Shown here: one piece after another, positions 1 through 6,063 of the stretch
Numbering within the stretch: position 1 is the first letter of the stretch
How the letters are laid out: each line of letters begins with the position of its first letter
Source of the DNA: SAR324 cluster bacterium
GTDB taxonomy: Bacteria; SAR324; JACQKK01
NCBI GenBank assembly: GCA_027296185.1
Contig: JAPUJL010000497.1
Span: 1-6,912, forward strand
Reading direction: 5' to 3'
Length of the DNA: 6,912 bases
Translations under genes and position numbers: made by a program
The notes under the pieces: model-generated
The model's database searches: none
What the model was told of the DNA's origin: nothing
What the model saw: the letters and a program-made list of their open reading frames with translations, nothing else

Positions 1-48
1 GCCCGGAAACCCGGACAGCAGCCGTTTCCGACTCGAGTGGGGCGGAAC

Positions 49-78
49 TTTCCTTTGCCCGGGATTTCCAGGTATGAT
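49..78 (+). promoter_or_regulatory. Weak sigma70-like promoter candidate
   Basis: TATGAT at 73-78 matches the -10 consensus at five of six positions and stands out in GC-rich DNA. Upstream T-rich sequence (TTTCCT at 49-54, spacing 18, or TTCCTT at 50-55, spacing 17) is only a poor -35 match. If real, it would give hpf a leader of about 185 nt. Called by eye only. Confidence 0.25.
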
Positions 79-241
79 GTGTCGCCTGCGAGGCGCCGCA
101 CCGTGGCCCACATTCGGCGGATCGGGCACCGCCCGGACATCGGCGTCCACGCTGACGTCCGGGACAAGCCGGTCCCTTGGACGGCTGCGGGGAAACGGCC
201 CCTGTGAGGCGGCTGATCGGCACCCCAATTTCAATCGACCG

Positions 242-260
242 TACCTCACCGGCGTGAGTA
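242..260 (+). promoter_or_regulatory. Small hairpin over the hpf ribosome-binding region
   Basis: CTCAC at 245-249 pairs perfectly with GTGAG at 254-258 around a CGGC loop; TA at 242-243 can add two pairs with 259-260 if C244 bulges. GTGAG is the best Shine-Dalgarno-like stretch before the hpf ATG at 271 (12 nt away, rather far). Closed, the hairpin would mask it. The stem is short, so regulation is only a possibility. Confidence 0.3.
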
Positions 261-270
261 GCAGAATCAC

Positions 271-591
271 ATGCGATACGAAATCTCGAAGGTCAATCTG
301 GAAATCCCCGAGTCGATCGGAAAGGCCATCGGACACAAGGTCGAAAAAGTGGAGCAACGGCTGAAACGATATCACCCCGATGCCGCGGGATTGGACATCC
401 GGCTCGAGTACAACAACAAGCTGAAGTCCCACGAGTGCTCGGTGAATCTGAAAGCGTTCAAGGATTCGCTCCACGCCAAGAAGTCCTCTCCGGACTTGCG
501 AATCGCCATCGACCGTTGCTTCGACGCCCTCATCCGGGAGCTGGACCACTACCGGGTGAAAATCAACAAATCTCTCCACCCCGCCGATTGA
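271..591 (+). CDS. hpf: Short ribosome hibernation promoting factor (HPF/YfiA family)
   Basis: A 106-residue protein that matches the single S30AE domain of the HPF/RaiA family, which binds the decoding and tRNA region of the 30S subunit and inactivates or protects ribosomes when growth slows. Visible family features are the N-terminal strand (YEISKVNLEIPE, residues 3-14), the helix VEKVEQRLKRY (24-34), the strand region LEYNNKLKSHECSVNLKAF, and the C-terminal helix AIDRCFDALIRELDHYRVK, which corresponds to the typical AID...L.RQL.K.K pattern. It lacks the C-terminal dimerisation domain of long HPFs (about 180 residues), so it is a short form; a separate factor would be needed if 100S dimers form. 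The start at 271 has a weak, distant GTGAG. In many proteobacteria hpf sits beside rpoN; here the next gene is a Nudix hydrolase 187 nt away, so it is probably its own transcription unit. Confidence 0.88.
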   Translation: MRYEISKVNLEIPESIGKAIGHKVEKVEQRLKRYHPDAAGLDIRLEYNNKLKSHECSVNLKAFKDSLHAKKSSPDLRIAIDRCFDALIRELDHYRVKINKSLHPAD

Positions 592-633
592 CCTTGCAGC
601 AGTTCCCCGCCCCATCCGCCCAACGGGAAATTT

Positions 634-672
634 GCGCTCAGCGTTGCTGGAGCGCGGTGGCGGTATGCCACC
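634..672 (+). terminator. Tandem hairpins after hpf (possible terminator or 3' UTR structure)
   Basis: Two adjoining stem-loops begin 43 nt after the hpf stop. The first pairs GCGCTCAGC (634-642) with GCTGGAGCGC (646-655), giving nine pairs with one bulged G650 and a GTT loop. The second pairs GGTGGC (656-661) with GCCACC (667-672) around a 5-nt loop. No T-run follows, so this is not a classical intrinsic terminator; it may stabilise the hpf message or act with Rho. Confidence 0.4.
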
Positions 673-760
673 TTGTGCGGTCGTGTCCTGGCTTGCCGGG
701 GCTAACCGCCCTGGGCCCTGCGAGGGGGGCCCGCACGGCTTTCCACCCGGCGGCGGCTAA

Positions 761-777
761 GGCCGGGAGTCCCGGCC
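761..777 (+). promoter_or_regulatory. Hairpin enclosing the Nudix gene ribosome-binding site
   Basis: GGCCGGG (761-767) pairs perfectly with CCCGGCC (771-777) around an AGT loop, and the ATG begins at 779, one base after the stem. The only Shine-Dalgarno-like sequence, GGGAG at 765-769, lies inside the stem and loop. An in-frame TAA at 758-760 rules out an earlier start, so this arrangement belongs to the true initiation region unless a later start is used. Confidence 0.45.
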
Positions 778-778
778 G

Positions 779-1585
779 ATGAGCGTCCGATCGCGCGAAG
801 CGGCGACCCTGGTCTTGATGCGGGATCGCGGGGGGGTGGGCGGCACGCCGGAAGTGCTCATGGCCCAACGCCATCCCCGCGACGCCTTCGCCGCAGGCGC
901 GTTCGTTTTTCCGGGGGGCGTGCTCGAGGAAACCGATCACGCCCCCGCAGCCGTGGCGGCTTCGCCGGAGCTTTCGCCCCGGCAGGCCCATGAGTCCATG
1001 GAGTCCGTGAAATCCCCCGAGCGCGCCCTGGGATTCTACATCGCCGCCATTCGCGAGACCTTCGAAGAGGTGGGGGTGCTGCTGACCAAGCCCAACGGCG
1101 AAGGCCCCCGCCAAAACGAGCCGGAGGAGGCGGGTCAGTCGAAAGCAGCCCGCGACGCTATGCGCCGGGGCGAGCTCTCCTTCGTCGAGTGGCTGAGCGG
1201 GCGGGGCCTGCGGCCTGCCACGGAGGATCTGGTCTATTTCGCCCATTGGATCACGCCGGAGGCGCGGCCCAAGCGTTTCGACACCCGCTTCTTCCTCGCC
1301 GACGGCAGCGCAAATCACGCCATTGCCCCGGACCAGGCGGAGATCGTCGAATGCCGTTGGATTACGCCGCGGGAGGCGATCGTGGCCCACCGCGCCGAGA
1401 AAATGCGGATGGTCGGGGCGACGGTGAAAAATCTGGAACTGTTGACCCTGTTCGGCAGCACCCAACAGGCGCTGAGGGAGTTGCGCAACCGGGAGGTGCG
1501 CCCGGTGATGCCGAAGCTCGTCCCGCTGGACAACGGCAGCTTTCGGGCGGTGATGCCCTGGGACGCGGATTATGACTCTGTCTAG
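779..1585 (+). CDS. Nudix hydrolase with interrupted Nudix box (NUDT19-like)
   Basis: A 268-residue Nudix-fold protein. Such enzymes cleave nucleoside diphosphates linked to another moiety, using divalent metal bound by the glutamates of the Nudix box. The N-terminal strand REAATLVLMRD (6-16) and the FPGG turn (44-47) are typical, and RETFEEVGVLL (92-102) supplies the catalytic helix with E93, E96 and E97. The usual box places the arginine 14 residues after the glycine; here R92 lies 45 after G47, so about 31 residues are inserted, as I recall for NUDT19/RP2p-type enzymes, some of which hydrolyse CoA or acyl-CoA. D53 occupies the place of the first box glutamate. The C-terminal half (FAHWITPEARPKRFDTRFFLA, about 150-170) also resembles that subgroup. 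CoA diphosphatase activity is a guess; the substrate is unknown. The stop overlaps the start of the porin-like gene by 14 nt, implying cotranscription. Confidence 0.8.
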   Translation: MSVRSREAATLVLMRDRGGVGGTPEVLMAQRHPRDAFAAGAFVFPGGVLEETDHAPAAVAASPELSPRQAHESMESVKSPERALGFYIAAIRETFEEVGVLLTKPNGEGPRQNEPEEAGQSKAARDAMRRGELSFVEWLSGRGLRPATEDLVYFAHWITPEARPKRFDTRFFLADGSANHAIAPDQAEIVECRWITPREAIVAHRAEKMRMVGATVKNLELLTLFGSTQQALRELRNREVRPVMPKLVPLDNGSFRAVMPWDADYDSV

Positions 1586-3191
1586 CGGCGAGTCCGCCAG
1601 GGCCACGGATTGGCCCGCCGCCATGCCGGCTCGACGGCTCGGGCCGGGACCCGGCGCGGTTGAAGTGCTGGGGGTGGTTCTGGCCGTCCTCTCCGCTGTC
1701 CTCCTAGCCGCGCTGGGGCCACGGTGGGCCGCCGCCCAGGCGAACTACAAGCCCCTGGAGCGCGGGGATTTCGTCGAGGAGGAAGAGGTTGTGCACGTGT
1801 TGAAGGGGGTGGAAGCCAGCCTCGACTACGCCATCCAATTCGCCGACCTCAGCGCCAACGACCTGCCCGGGGAAGACGAGGAGACCAAGTTCATCCAGGA
1901 TATCCGGCTCGGGCTGACCACTGCCTTTCACCGCGACGTGGCGCTGAAATTGGTATTGGAGCCGTTTCCCGAACCCTTGAGCGACGGCAACATCCGGCGA
2001 GAACCCAGAACGGAGCGGGGACGCATCGCGGAGAGCCAGGAAATCGGCATCAACGCGCGCGAGGCGTACCTGCGCTACAACTTCAATCCGCGCTCGGGGA
2101 TGCTCTTCGGCCAACATGAACTTTCCCTCGCGGACCGCCGGGGCAAGCTGTTCAATGCCATCGTGCCCGCGGTGACCTTCGACTGTGAGGTGGGCACCTG
2201 GTGCATGCCCTTCGGGGCGGCCAAGCTCAACGAGGGCACCGCCGACTGGCTGTACCACTGGGCGCTGGAATACACGGCCTGGGACGATGCGCAGCCGGTG
2301 CTGCGGAGTGCGCTGGAGGTGGAGATCTTCCGGCTGTGGTACACCGAGAAGGACGTGCCGCTGGGCAAGAACAACGGTCCGACCTACGCTTCGGAAGACC
2401 CTCTGATCGCCAACTTCACGCAGGCCACCGACGATGCGGGGAACCCGATCTACTACGACGTGCATGGCCATACCGTCTTCGGGTTCCGGCTCAACTGGGA
2501 AGCAGGCAGTTTCTTCTGGAACTTCGATTGGATCACCAGCCAAGGCTCCCGCATCTATCATCGCTTCCGAGTACCGGGGCAGGGAATCGGAGGAGAGATG
2601 CAGTTCACCTCCCGCGAAGACCTCCGGCGTCAAAGGAAGAAGATCAATGGATTCGCCATCGAAAGCGAGATCGGATTGCGCGGGCCCCTGTCCCATATCG
2701 GGGTGCGTTACATGTTCGCCGACGGCGACAAAAGCCGTCCCACGGGAGACGGCCGGGACTTTCTGCGGGGCCTGGGCGGATTCTACGAGCTCACGCCGGG
2801 GAGTTATCGGGGGACGCGCCTCTACTTCAACGGCTTCGACTCGGAAGTGGATCAGGGGATGGGGCTGGGCCACTCGATCAACAACACGATCTTGCTGGGC
2901 CTCTTCTGGGAAATCGACGATCCGGACGGGGAGAAGATCGGCTACCGGGGCGGCATATACGATCTGCGCCACGTCCACGCGGTGCTGGACGCGAGGGGCG
3001 ACAAGCAGCGGTTGATCGGCGTCGAATGGGACAACATGCTCATATTGTATTGGCACAAGGCCCTGCAGGCGCAACTGGAGGTGAACCTCTTCCTGCAGGA
3101 GCCAGCCTTCAGCTACGACGATTTCACTGCGCCGGATACCGCGGAGGAAGGCATCTTGCAGATCATCGGGCGCATCGTTTACCAATTCTGA
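1572..3191 (+). CDS. Outer-membrane beta-barrel protein, porin/alginate-export-like
   Basis: A 539-residue precursor with a long N-terminus, a hydrophobic core (VLGVVLAVLSAVLLAAL, 32-48) and a signal-peptidase I site after AQA (57), leaving a mature protein of about 482 residues. The rest alternates polar and aromatic residues, with strands ended by Trp/Tyr/Phe, and finishes in IGRIVYQF; a C-terminal Phe is the classic outer-membrane barrel insertion signal. Size and pattern suit a 16-18-stranded channel, and the LFGQHELSLADRRG region recalls alginate-export (AlgE-like) barrels, but I cannot assign a substrate. The mature protein has only two cysteines, C205 and C211, in a CX5C arrangement. 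An acidic EEEE run (69-72) lies near the mature N-terminus. The start at 1572 has GGGA at 1560-1563 with 8-nt spacing; M18 (1623) would also give a signal peptide but has no good ribosome-binding site. It is translationally coupled to the Nudix gene by the overlap. Confidence 0.75.
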   Translation: MTLSSGESARATDWPAAMPARRLGPGPGAVEVLGVVLAVLSAVLLAALGPRWAAAQANYKPLERGDFVEEEEVVHVLKGVEASLDYAIQFADLSANDLPGEDEETKFIQDIRLGLTTAFHRDVALKLVLEPFPEPLSDGNIRREPRTERGRIAESQEIGINAREAYLRYNFNPRSGMLFGQHELSLADRRGKLFNAIVPAVTFDCEVGTWCMPFGAAKLNEGTADWLYHWALEYTAWDDAQPVLRSALEVEIFRLWYTEKDVPLGKNNGPTYASEDPLIANFTQATDDAGNPIYYDVHGHTVFGFRLNWEAGSFFWNFDWITSQGSRIYHRFRVPGQGIGGEMQFTSREDLRRQRKKINGFAIESEIGLRGPLSHIGVRYMFADGDKSRPTGDGRDFLRGLGGFYELTPGSYRGTRLYFNGFDSEVDQGMGLGHSINNTILLGLFWEIDDPDGEKIGYRGGIYDLRHVHAVLDARGDKQRLIGVEWDNMLILYWHKALQAQLEVNLFLQEPAFSYDDFTAPDTAEEGILQIIGRIVYQF

Positions 3192-3252
3192 GCGGTTCGG
3201 CAACCGTCCTGCCGGCGGGTCCCCTGGCCTGCCGTGGCGCGGAGACAGCTCC

Positions 3253-4557
3253 ATGAGCAGTGAATCCAACGCAGGCAGCGGCCCGGCTTCCGCCGAGCTG
3301 TTCGCCCGGGCGCAACGGGTAATCCCCGGTGGCGTGAACAGTCCGGTGCGTGCCTTCAAATCGGTGGGAATGACCCCACCCTTCATCAAGCGGGCCAAGG
3401 GCGCGCGGATCGTCGATGCGGACGGCAACGAGTACATCGACTACGTGGGTTCCTGGGGGCCGCTGATTCTGGGCCATGGAGACGAGCGGGTGCTCGATGC
3501 GGTACGCCGGGTGAGCCAGGACGGAACCTCGTTCGGCGCACCCACCGAGTTGGAGATCCGCCTGGCGGAGCTGGTCATCGGCGCCGTCCCCAGCGTCGAG
3601 CTGGTGCGGTTCGTCAACTCCGGCAACGAGGCGACCCAAGCCGCGATCCGGCTGGCGCGCGGGTTTACCGAGCGGGACAAGATCGTCAAGTTCGCCGGCT
3701 GTTACCACGGCAGCGTGGATGCTCTGCTCGTCAAGGCGGGATCGGGGGCCACGACCTTGGGCGTGCCCGATTCGGCGGGGGTGCCCGAGGCGGTGGTGCA
3801 GGATACCCTGCTCTCCGAATTCAACGACTTGGAGCAAGTGACGGGGCTGGCGGAAGCCCACCGGGGCGAGATCGCGGCGGTCATTCTGGAGCCGATTCCG
3901 GGCAATATGGGCGTCGTGCCCCCCGACCCCGAATTTCTCCAGGGGTTGCGCGGGCTCTGCGACCGGGAAGGAATCGTGCTCATTTTCGACGAGGTGATGA
4001 CTGGATTTCGAGTGGCCCGGGGTGGCGCGCAGGCGCTATTCGGAATCCGGCCCGACCTGAGCACCTTCGGGAAGGTGATCGGCGGCGGCTTCCCGGTGGG
4101 GGCCTATGGTGGGCGGGCGGATATCATGTCCCTGGTGGCCCCGGTGGGTCCGGTCTACCAGGCGGGACCCCTCTCCGGAAACCCCGTGGCCATGGCCGCC
4201 GGGATCGCGACGCTTTCCCTGCTGGAAAGCGACCAGATTTACGACGGGCTCGAGAAGATGTCCCGCCGGTTGATGGATGGCCTCGCCGAGGCGGGCCGGC
4301 GGCACGGCCGCCCGATCCAGACCGTGTGTTTCGGGGGCATGATGGGCTTCTTCTTCAGCGAAACCCCGATCCGCAACTACACCGAGGCGCTGAACTGCGA
4401 TTCCGAGGCCTTCGTCAAGTTCTTCCACGGAATGCTGGCCGGCGGGGTCTACCTGGCGCCCTCGCCTTACGAGGCGGCCTTCATGTCCCTGGCTCACACC
4501 GAAAGCGATATCGCCCGCACCCTCGACGCGGCCGACCGATCGCTGGCGGCGATGTAA
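3253..4557 (+). CDS. hemL: Glutamate-1-semialdehyde 2,1-aminomutase
   Basis: A full-length 434-residue PLP enzyme that converts glutamate-1-semialdehyde to 5-aminolevulinate in the C5 pathway of heme and other tetrapyrrole synthesis, in the cytoplasm. The family N-terminus (RAQRVIPGGVNSPVRAF) is followed by the SGNEAT phosphate-binding motif (123-128), CYHGSVD with the ring-stacking tyrosine (150-156), IFDEVMTGFR with the PLP-nitrogen aspartate D246, and STFGKVIGGGFPVGAYGG, where K274 is the Schiff-base lysine. The C-terminal region with GVYLAPSPYEAAFMSLAHT is also characteristic. GGAGA at 3241-3245, 7 nt before the ATG, supports the start. No hemA or other heme gene is adjacent. It lies 61 nt after the porin-like gene and 62 nt before atpZ, so it probably shares their transcript. 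All active-site residues checked are present. Confidence 0.97.
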   Translation: MSSESNAGSGPASAELFARAQRVIPGGVNSPVRAFKSVGMTPPFIKRAKGARIVDADGNEYIDYVGSWGPLILGHGDERVLDAVRRVSQDGTSFGAPTELEIRLAELVIGAVPSVELVRFVNSGNEATQAAIRLARGFTERDKIVKFAGCYHGSVDALLVKAGSGATTLGVPDSAGVPEAVVQDTLLSEFNDLEQVTGLAEAHRGEIAAVILEPIPGNMGVVPPDPEFLQGLRGLCDREGIVLIFDEVMTGFRVARGGAQALFGIRPDLSTFGKVIGGGFPVGAYGGRADIMSLVAPVGPVYQAGPLSGNPVAMAAGIATLSLLESDQIYDGLEKMSRRLMDGLAEAGRRHGRPIQTVCFGGMMGFFFSETPIRNYTEALNCDSEAFVKFFHGMLAGGVYLAPSPYEAAFMSLAHTESDIARTLDAADRSLAAM

Positions 4558-4619
4558 GGACACTCGGTCCCCGGCGCGAGCCGCATTCCGGCACGCGGGG
4601 CAACACCGATTCGAGGCAC

Positions 4620-4859
4620 ATGGCCAAGGATCCCAGGATTCAGGATTACCTCCGGCACAGCGCCGTGGGCATCGAGATGGGCCTGTCGGTGGTGGTGGGG
4701 TTGCTCGTCGGCTGGTTCCTGGACGATTATTTCGGCACGGAGCCGTGGTTGCTGCTGGTGTTTCTGATCCTCGGCATGGTGGCCGGGTTCCGCAGCATGC
4801 TTCGTGCGGCCCGGCGGATGCGGGAGCAAGCCCAGCAGGACCGGGAGTCCGGCCCATGA
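4620..4859 (+). CDS. atpZ: AtpZ-like F0F1 ATP synthase accessory protein
   Basis: A 79-residue membrane protein with two hydrophobic helices (about 14-34 and 43-61) joined by a short turn containing D35, D36 and GTEP (39-42). The glycines G27, G31, G52 and G56 fit the helix-packing pattern of the AtpZ/AtpI family. A basic C-terminal tail (RSMLRAARRMREQAQQDRES) should stay in the cytoplasm. AtpZ works with AtpI in c-ring and ATP synthase assembly, and in Bacillus has been linked to Mg2+/Ca2+ movement; the role here is inferred from family and position. GAGG at 4613-4616 is only 3 nt from the ATG, a tight ribosome-binding site. The stop overlaps the atpI start as ATGA, so the two are translationally coupled. 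Confidence 0.82.
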   Translation: MAKDPRIQDYLRHSAVGIEMGLSVVVGLLVGWFLDDYFGTEPWLLLVFLILGMVAGFRSMLRAARRMREQAQQDRESGP

Positions 4860-5233
4860 CCGGGGACGCTCAGCCGGAGGCGCGCAAGGGCTTCCCGCAA
4901 CGGTTCACCTGGATTCTGGCCGCCGCCGCAGCCTTGCTCAGCCTGGGCGCGTTGCTGTGGCAAGGGATTGACTTTTTCGTGGGTGTCGCCTTAGGCTGCT
5001 TGATTGTCGGATTGAACTACGTCTGGACGCGCTCCGTGGTCGCGCGGGGCCTGCGGGACGGCCATTTCAAGGCCCGCATCGCGATATCCTACCTGGCGAA
5101 GTTCGCCCTAACCGTCGTCGTGCTGTTTCTGGCCATCCTGCGATTCGGCGTCGATCCGCTCGCGATCTTGGTAGGGATATCGTCGCTGTTGCTGGCGGTG
5201 TTCGTCCTAGCGGCGACGCACGGCATGGCCTGA
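4856..5233 (+). CDS. atpI: ATP synthase subunit I (AtpI, c-ring assembly factor)
   Basis: A 125-residue protein with four predicted membrane helices (about 17-35, 39-57, 76-95 and 101-120). The second helix holds G43, G47 and G52 followed by LNYVWTR, the usual AtpI glycine/asparagine pattern; K82 in the third helix is also a typical site. AtpI proteins help assemble the c-ring and are usually the first or second gene of F0 operons. The start at 4856 overlaps the atpZ stop by four bases (ATGA), with GGGAG at 4843-4847 as ribosome-binding site (8-nt spacing). A longer reading frame upstream of this ATG would run through atpZ and is not needed. The sequence is divergent, as is normal for this subunit, so the call rests on topology plus context. 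Confidence 0.82.
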   Translation: MTGDAQPEARKGFPQRFTWILAAAAALLSLGALLWQGIDFFVGVALGCLIVGLNYVWTRSVVARGLRDGHFKARIAISYLAKFALTVVVLFLAILRFGVDPLAILVGISSLLLAVFVLAATHGMA

Positions 5234-5313
5234 GCGGCGTCGGAGAATCGGAAGGAAGCGGGTAGGCGGCCGGACGGCGGAACGTTTCGCGTCGGCGGAG
5301 AATCTGGGACTCA
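5234..5313 (+). repeat. Short imperfect direct repeat between atpI and atpB
   Basis: CGTCGGAGAATC at 5238-5249 recurs as CGTCGGCGGAGAATC at 5290-5304, differing by a CGG insertion. Both contain GGAG. The second copy lies 9 nt before the atpB ATG and may contribute to its ribosome-binding region along with GGGA at 5306-5309. The first may be a relic of a local duplication. Confidence 0.4.
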
Positions 5314-6027
5314 ATGGAACACGGAATCACATGGGGGGGGTTGTTCTTCTCCGGCCTGGAGCACTTTTTGGCCAAGTACGGAATCGACCCCATCCCCGCC
5401 ATCGACGCGACGATCGTCTCGGTGGTGCTCATCCTCTTCGCCTATGTGGGCGGCCGGAAGTTCCGCCGCACGGAGATGGTCGAGCCGGAGGGGCGCGTGA
5501 CCCTCAGCTTCCTGTTGGAGATGGGCCTGGGCGGGTTGTTGGCCTTTCTCGACGGGATCATTAAGCACGGCGCGCGCAAGTTCTTCTTCCTGCTGGGATC
5601 GTTCGCGTTCTTCATCCTCTGCAACAACGTGATTGGGCTGATCCCCGGATTCAATCCGCCGACGGACCAATACAACGTAACGATCACCCTGGCCATCCTG
5701 ACCTTTCTCACCGCCCATTTTGTCGGGATCCGCGTCCACGGCCTCGCCTATATCAAGAAATTCATGGGGCCGGTCTGGTGGCTTTCGCCACTGATGCTAC
5801 CGATCGAATTGATCAGCCACCTCGTGCGCCCTGTATCGCTGTCGGTACGTCTGTTCGGGAACATGACCGGCGATCATCAGGTGGTGCTGATTTTCTCGTC
5901 ACTGGTGGCCTTCGGCCTGCCGATTCCCTTCATGGGGCTCGGGCTGTTCGTGGCCTTGCTGCAAACCTTCGTGTTTGTGCTGCTTTCCGCCGTGTATTTT
6001 CAGGATGCGCTGGAGCACGCACATTGA
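5314..6027 (+). CDS. atpB: F0F1 ATP synthase subunit a
   Basis: A 237-residue polytopic membrane subunit that forms the two ion half-channels against the c-ring. The landmark stretch PVSLSVRLFGNM contains R179, equivalent to the essential Arg210 of E. coli; E165 matches Glu196 and Q217 matches Gln252 (LLQTFVFVLLSAVYF). CNNVIGLIPGF (103-113) and the PPT loop before the third membrane helix are also typical. At the E. coli Glu219 position there is H188 (GNMTGDHQ), preceded by D187, while the His245 position is G210, so the access channel is lined differently. The length and the short ALEHAH tail resemble deltaproteobacterial a subunits. Ribosome-binding signals are modest (GGGA at 5306-5309, 4-nt spacing). 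It lies 80 nt after atpI and 36 nt before atpE. Confidence 0.97.
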   Translation: MEHGITWGGLFFSGLEHFLAKYGIDPIPAIDATIVSVVLILFAYVGGRKFRRTEMVEPEGRVTLSFLLEMGLGGLLAFLDGIIKHGARKFFFLLGSFAFFILCNNVIGLIPGFNPPTDQYNVTITLAILTFLTAHFVGIRVHGLAYIKKFMGPVWWLSPLMLPIELISHLVRPVSLSVRLFGNMTGDHQVVLIFSSLVAFGLPIPFMGLGLFVALLQTFVFVLLSAVYFQDALEHAH

Positions 6028-6046
6028 GACACTCTTCACGATCCTG

Positions 6047-6056
6047 AAAGGAAAGG
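6047..6056 (+). promoter_or_regulatory. Strong tandem ribosome-binding site of atpE
   Basis: AAAGGAAAGG holds two purine-rich Shine-Dalgarno cores, AAGGA at 6048-6052 and AAAGG at 6052-6056, 11 and 7 nt before the ATG at 6064. It is the strongest initiation signal in the window and suits the need for many c subunits per enzyme. Confidence 0.6.
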
Positions 6057-6063
6057 TTCGTAC

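Larger units (their letters stand above)
1..270. other. Gene-free leader upstream of hpf
   Basis: No believable coding sequence is visible here; the only sizeable reading frame (from 74) runs into hpf in another frame and has no recognisable protein character. The stretch contains small inverted repeats: CGGAAAC at 4-10 with GTTTCCG at 24-30 (13-nt loop), CGGGC at 123-127 with GCCCG at 131-135 (3-nt loop), and GGGAC at 161-165 with GTCCC at 172-176. The first could be the end of an upstream transcript, but no T-run follows it. The GC-rich composition makes short stems common by chance, so these are weak evidence of function. Confidence 0.5.

Noticed and set aside
74..364. Reading frame before and into hpf
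   Set aside because: It overlaps the well-supported hpf in another frame, its translation is Arg/Ser/Thr-rich and matches nothing recognisable, and it has no convincing ribosome-binding site.
592..778. Possible tRNA or known riboswitch in the hairpin-rich gap
   Set aside because: No cloverleaf, TTCGA-type T-loop with matching acceptor stem, or recognisable riboswitch core was found.
638..1624. Long minus-strand frame opposite the Nudix gene
   Set aside because: GC-rich coding DNA often leaves open antisense frames; the translation is low-complexity His/Arg/Gly/Ala-rich, while the + strand has a clear Nudix protein.
2201..3256. 351-codon + strand frame inside the barrel gene
   Set aside because: Its translation is Arg/Gly/Ala-rich out-of-frame sequence with no start signal, as expected of a frame shadow.
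1704..3437. 577-codon minus-strand frame opposite the barrel gene
   Set aside because: It is longer than the real gene but has no domain features and runs into hemL; the + strand protein has a signal peptide and a barrel-type C-terminus.
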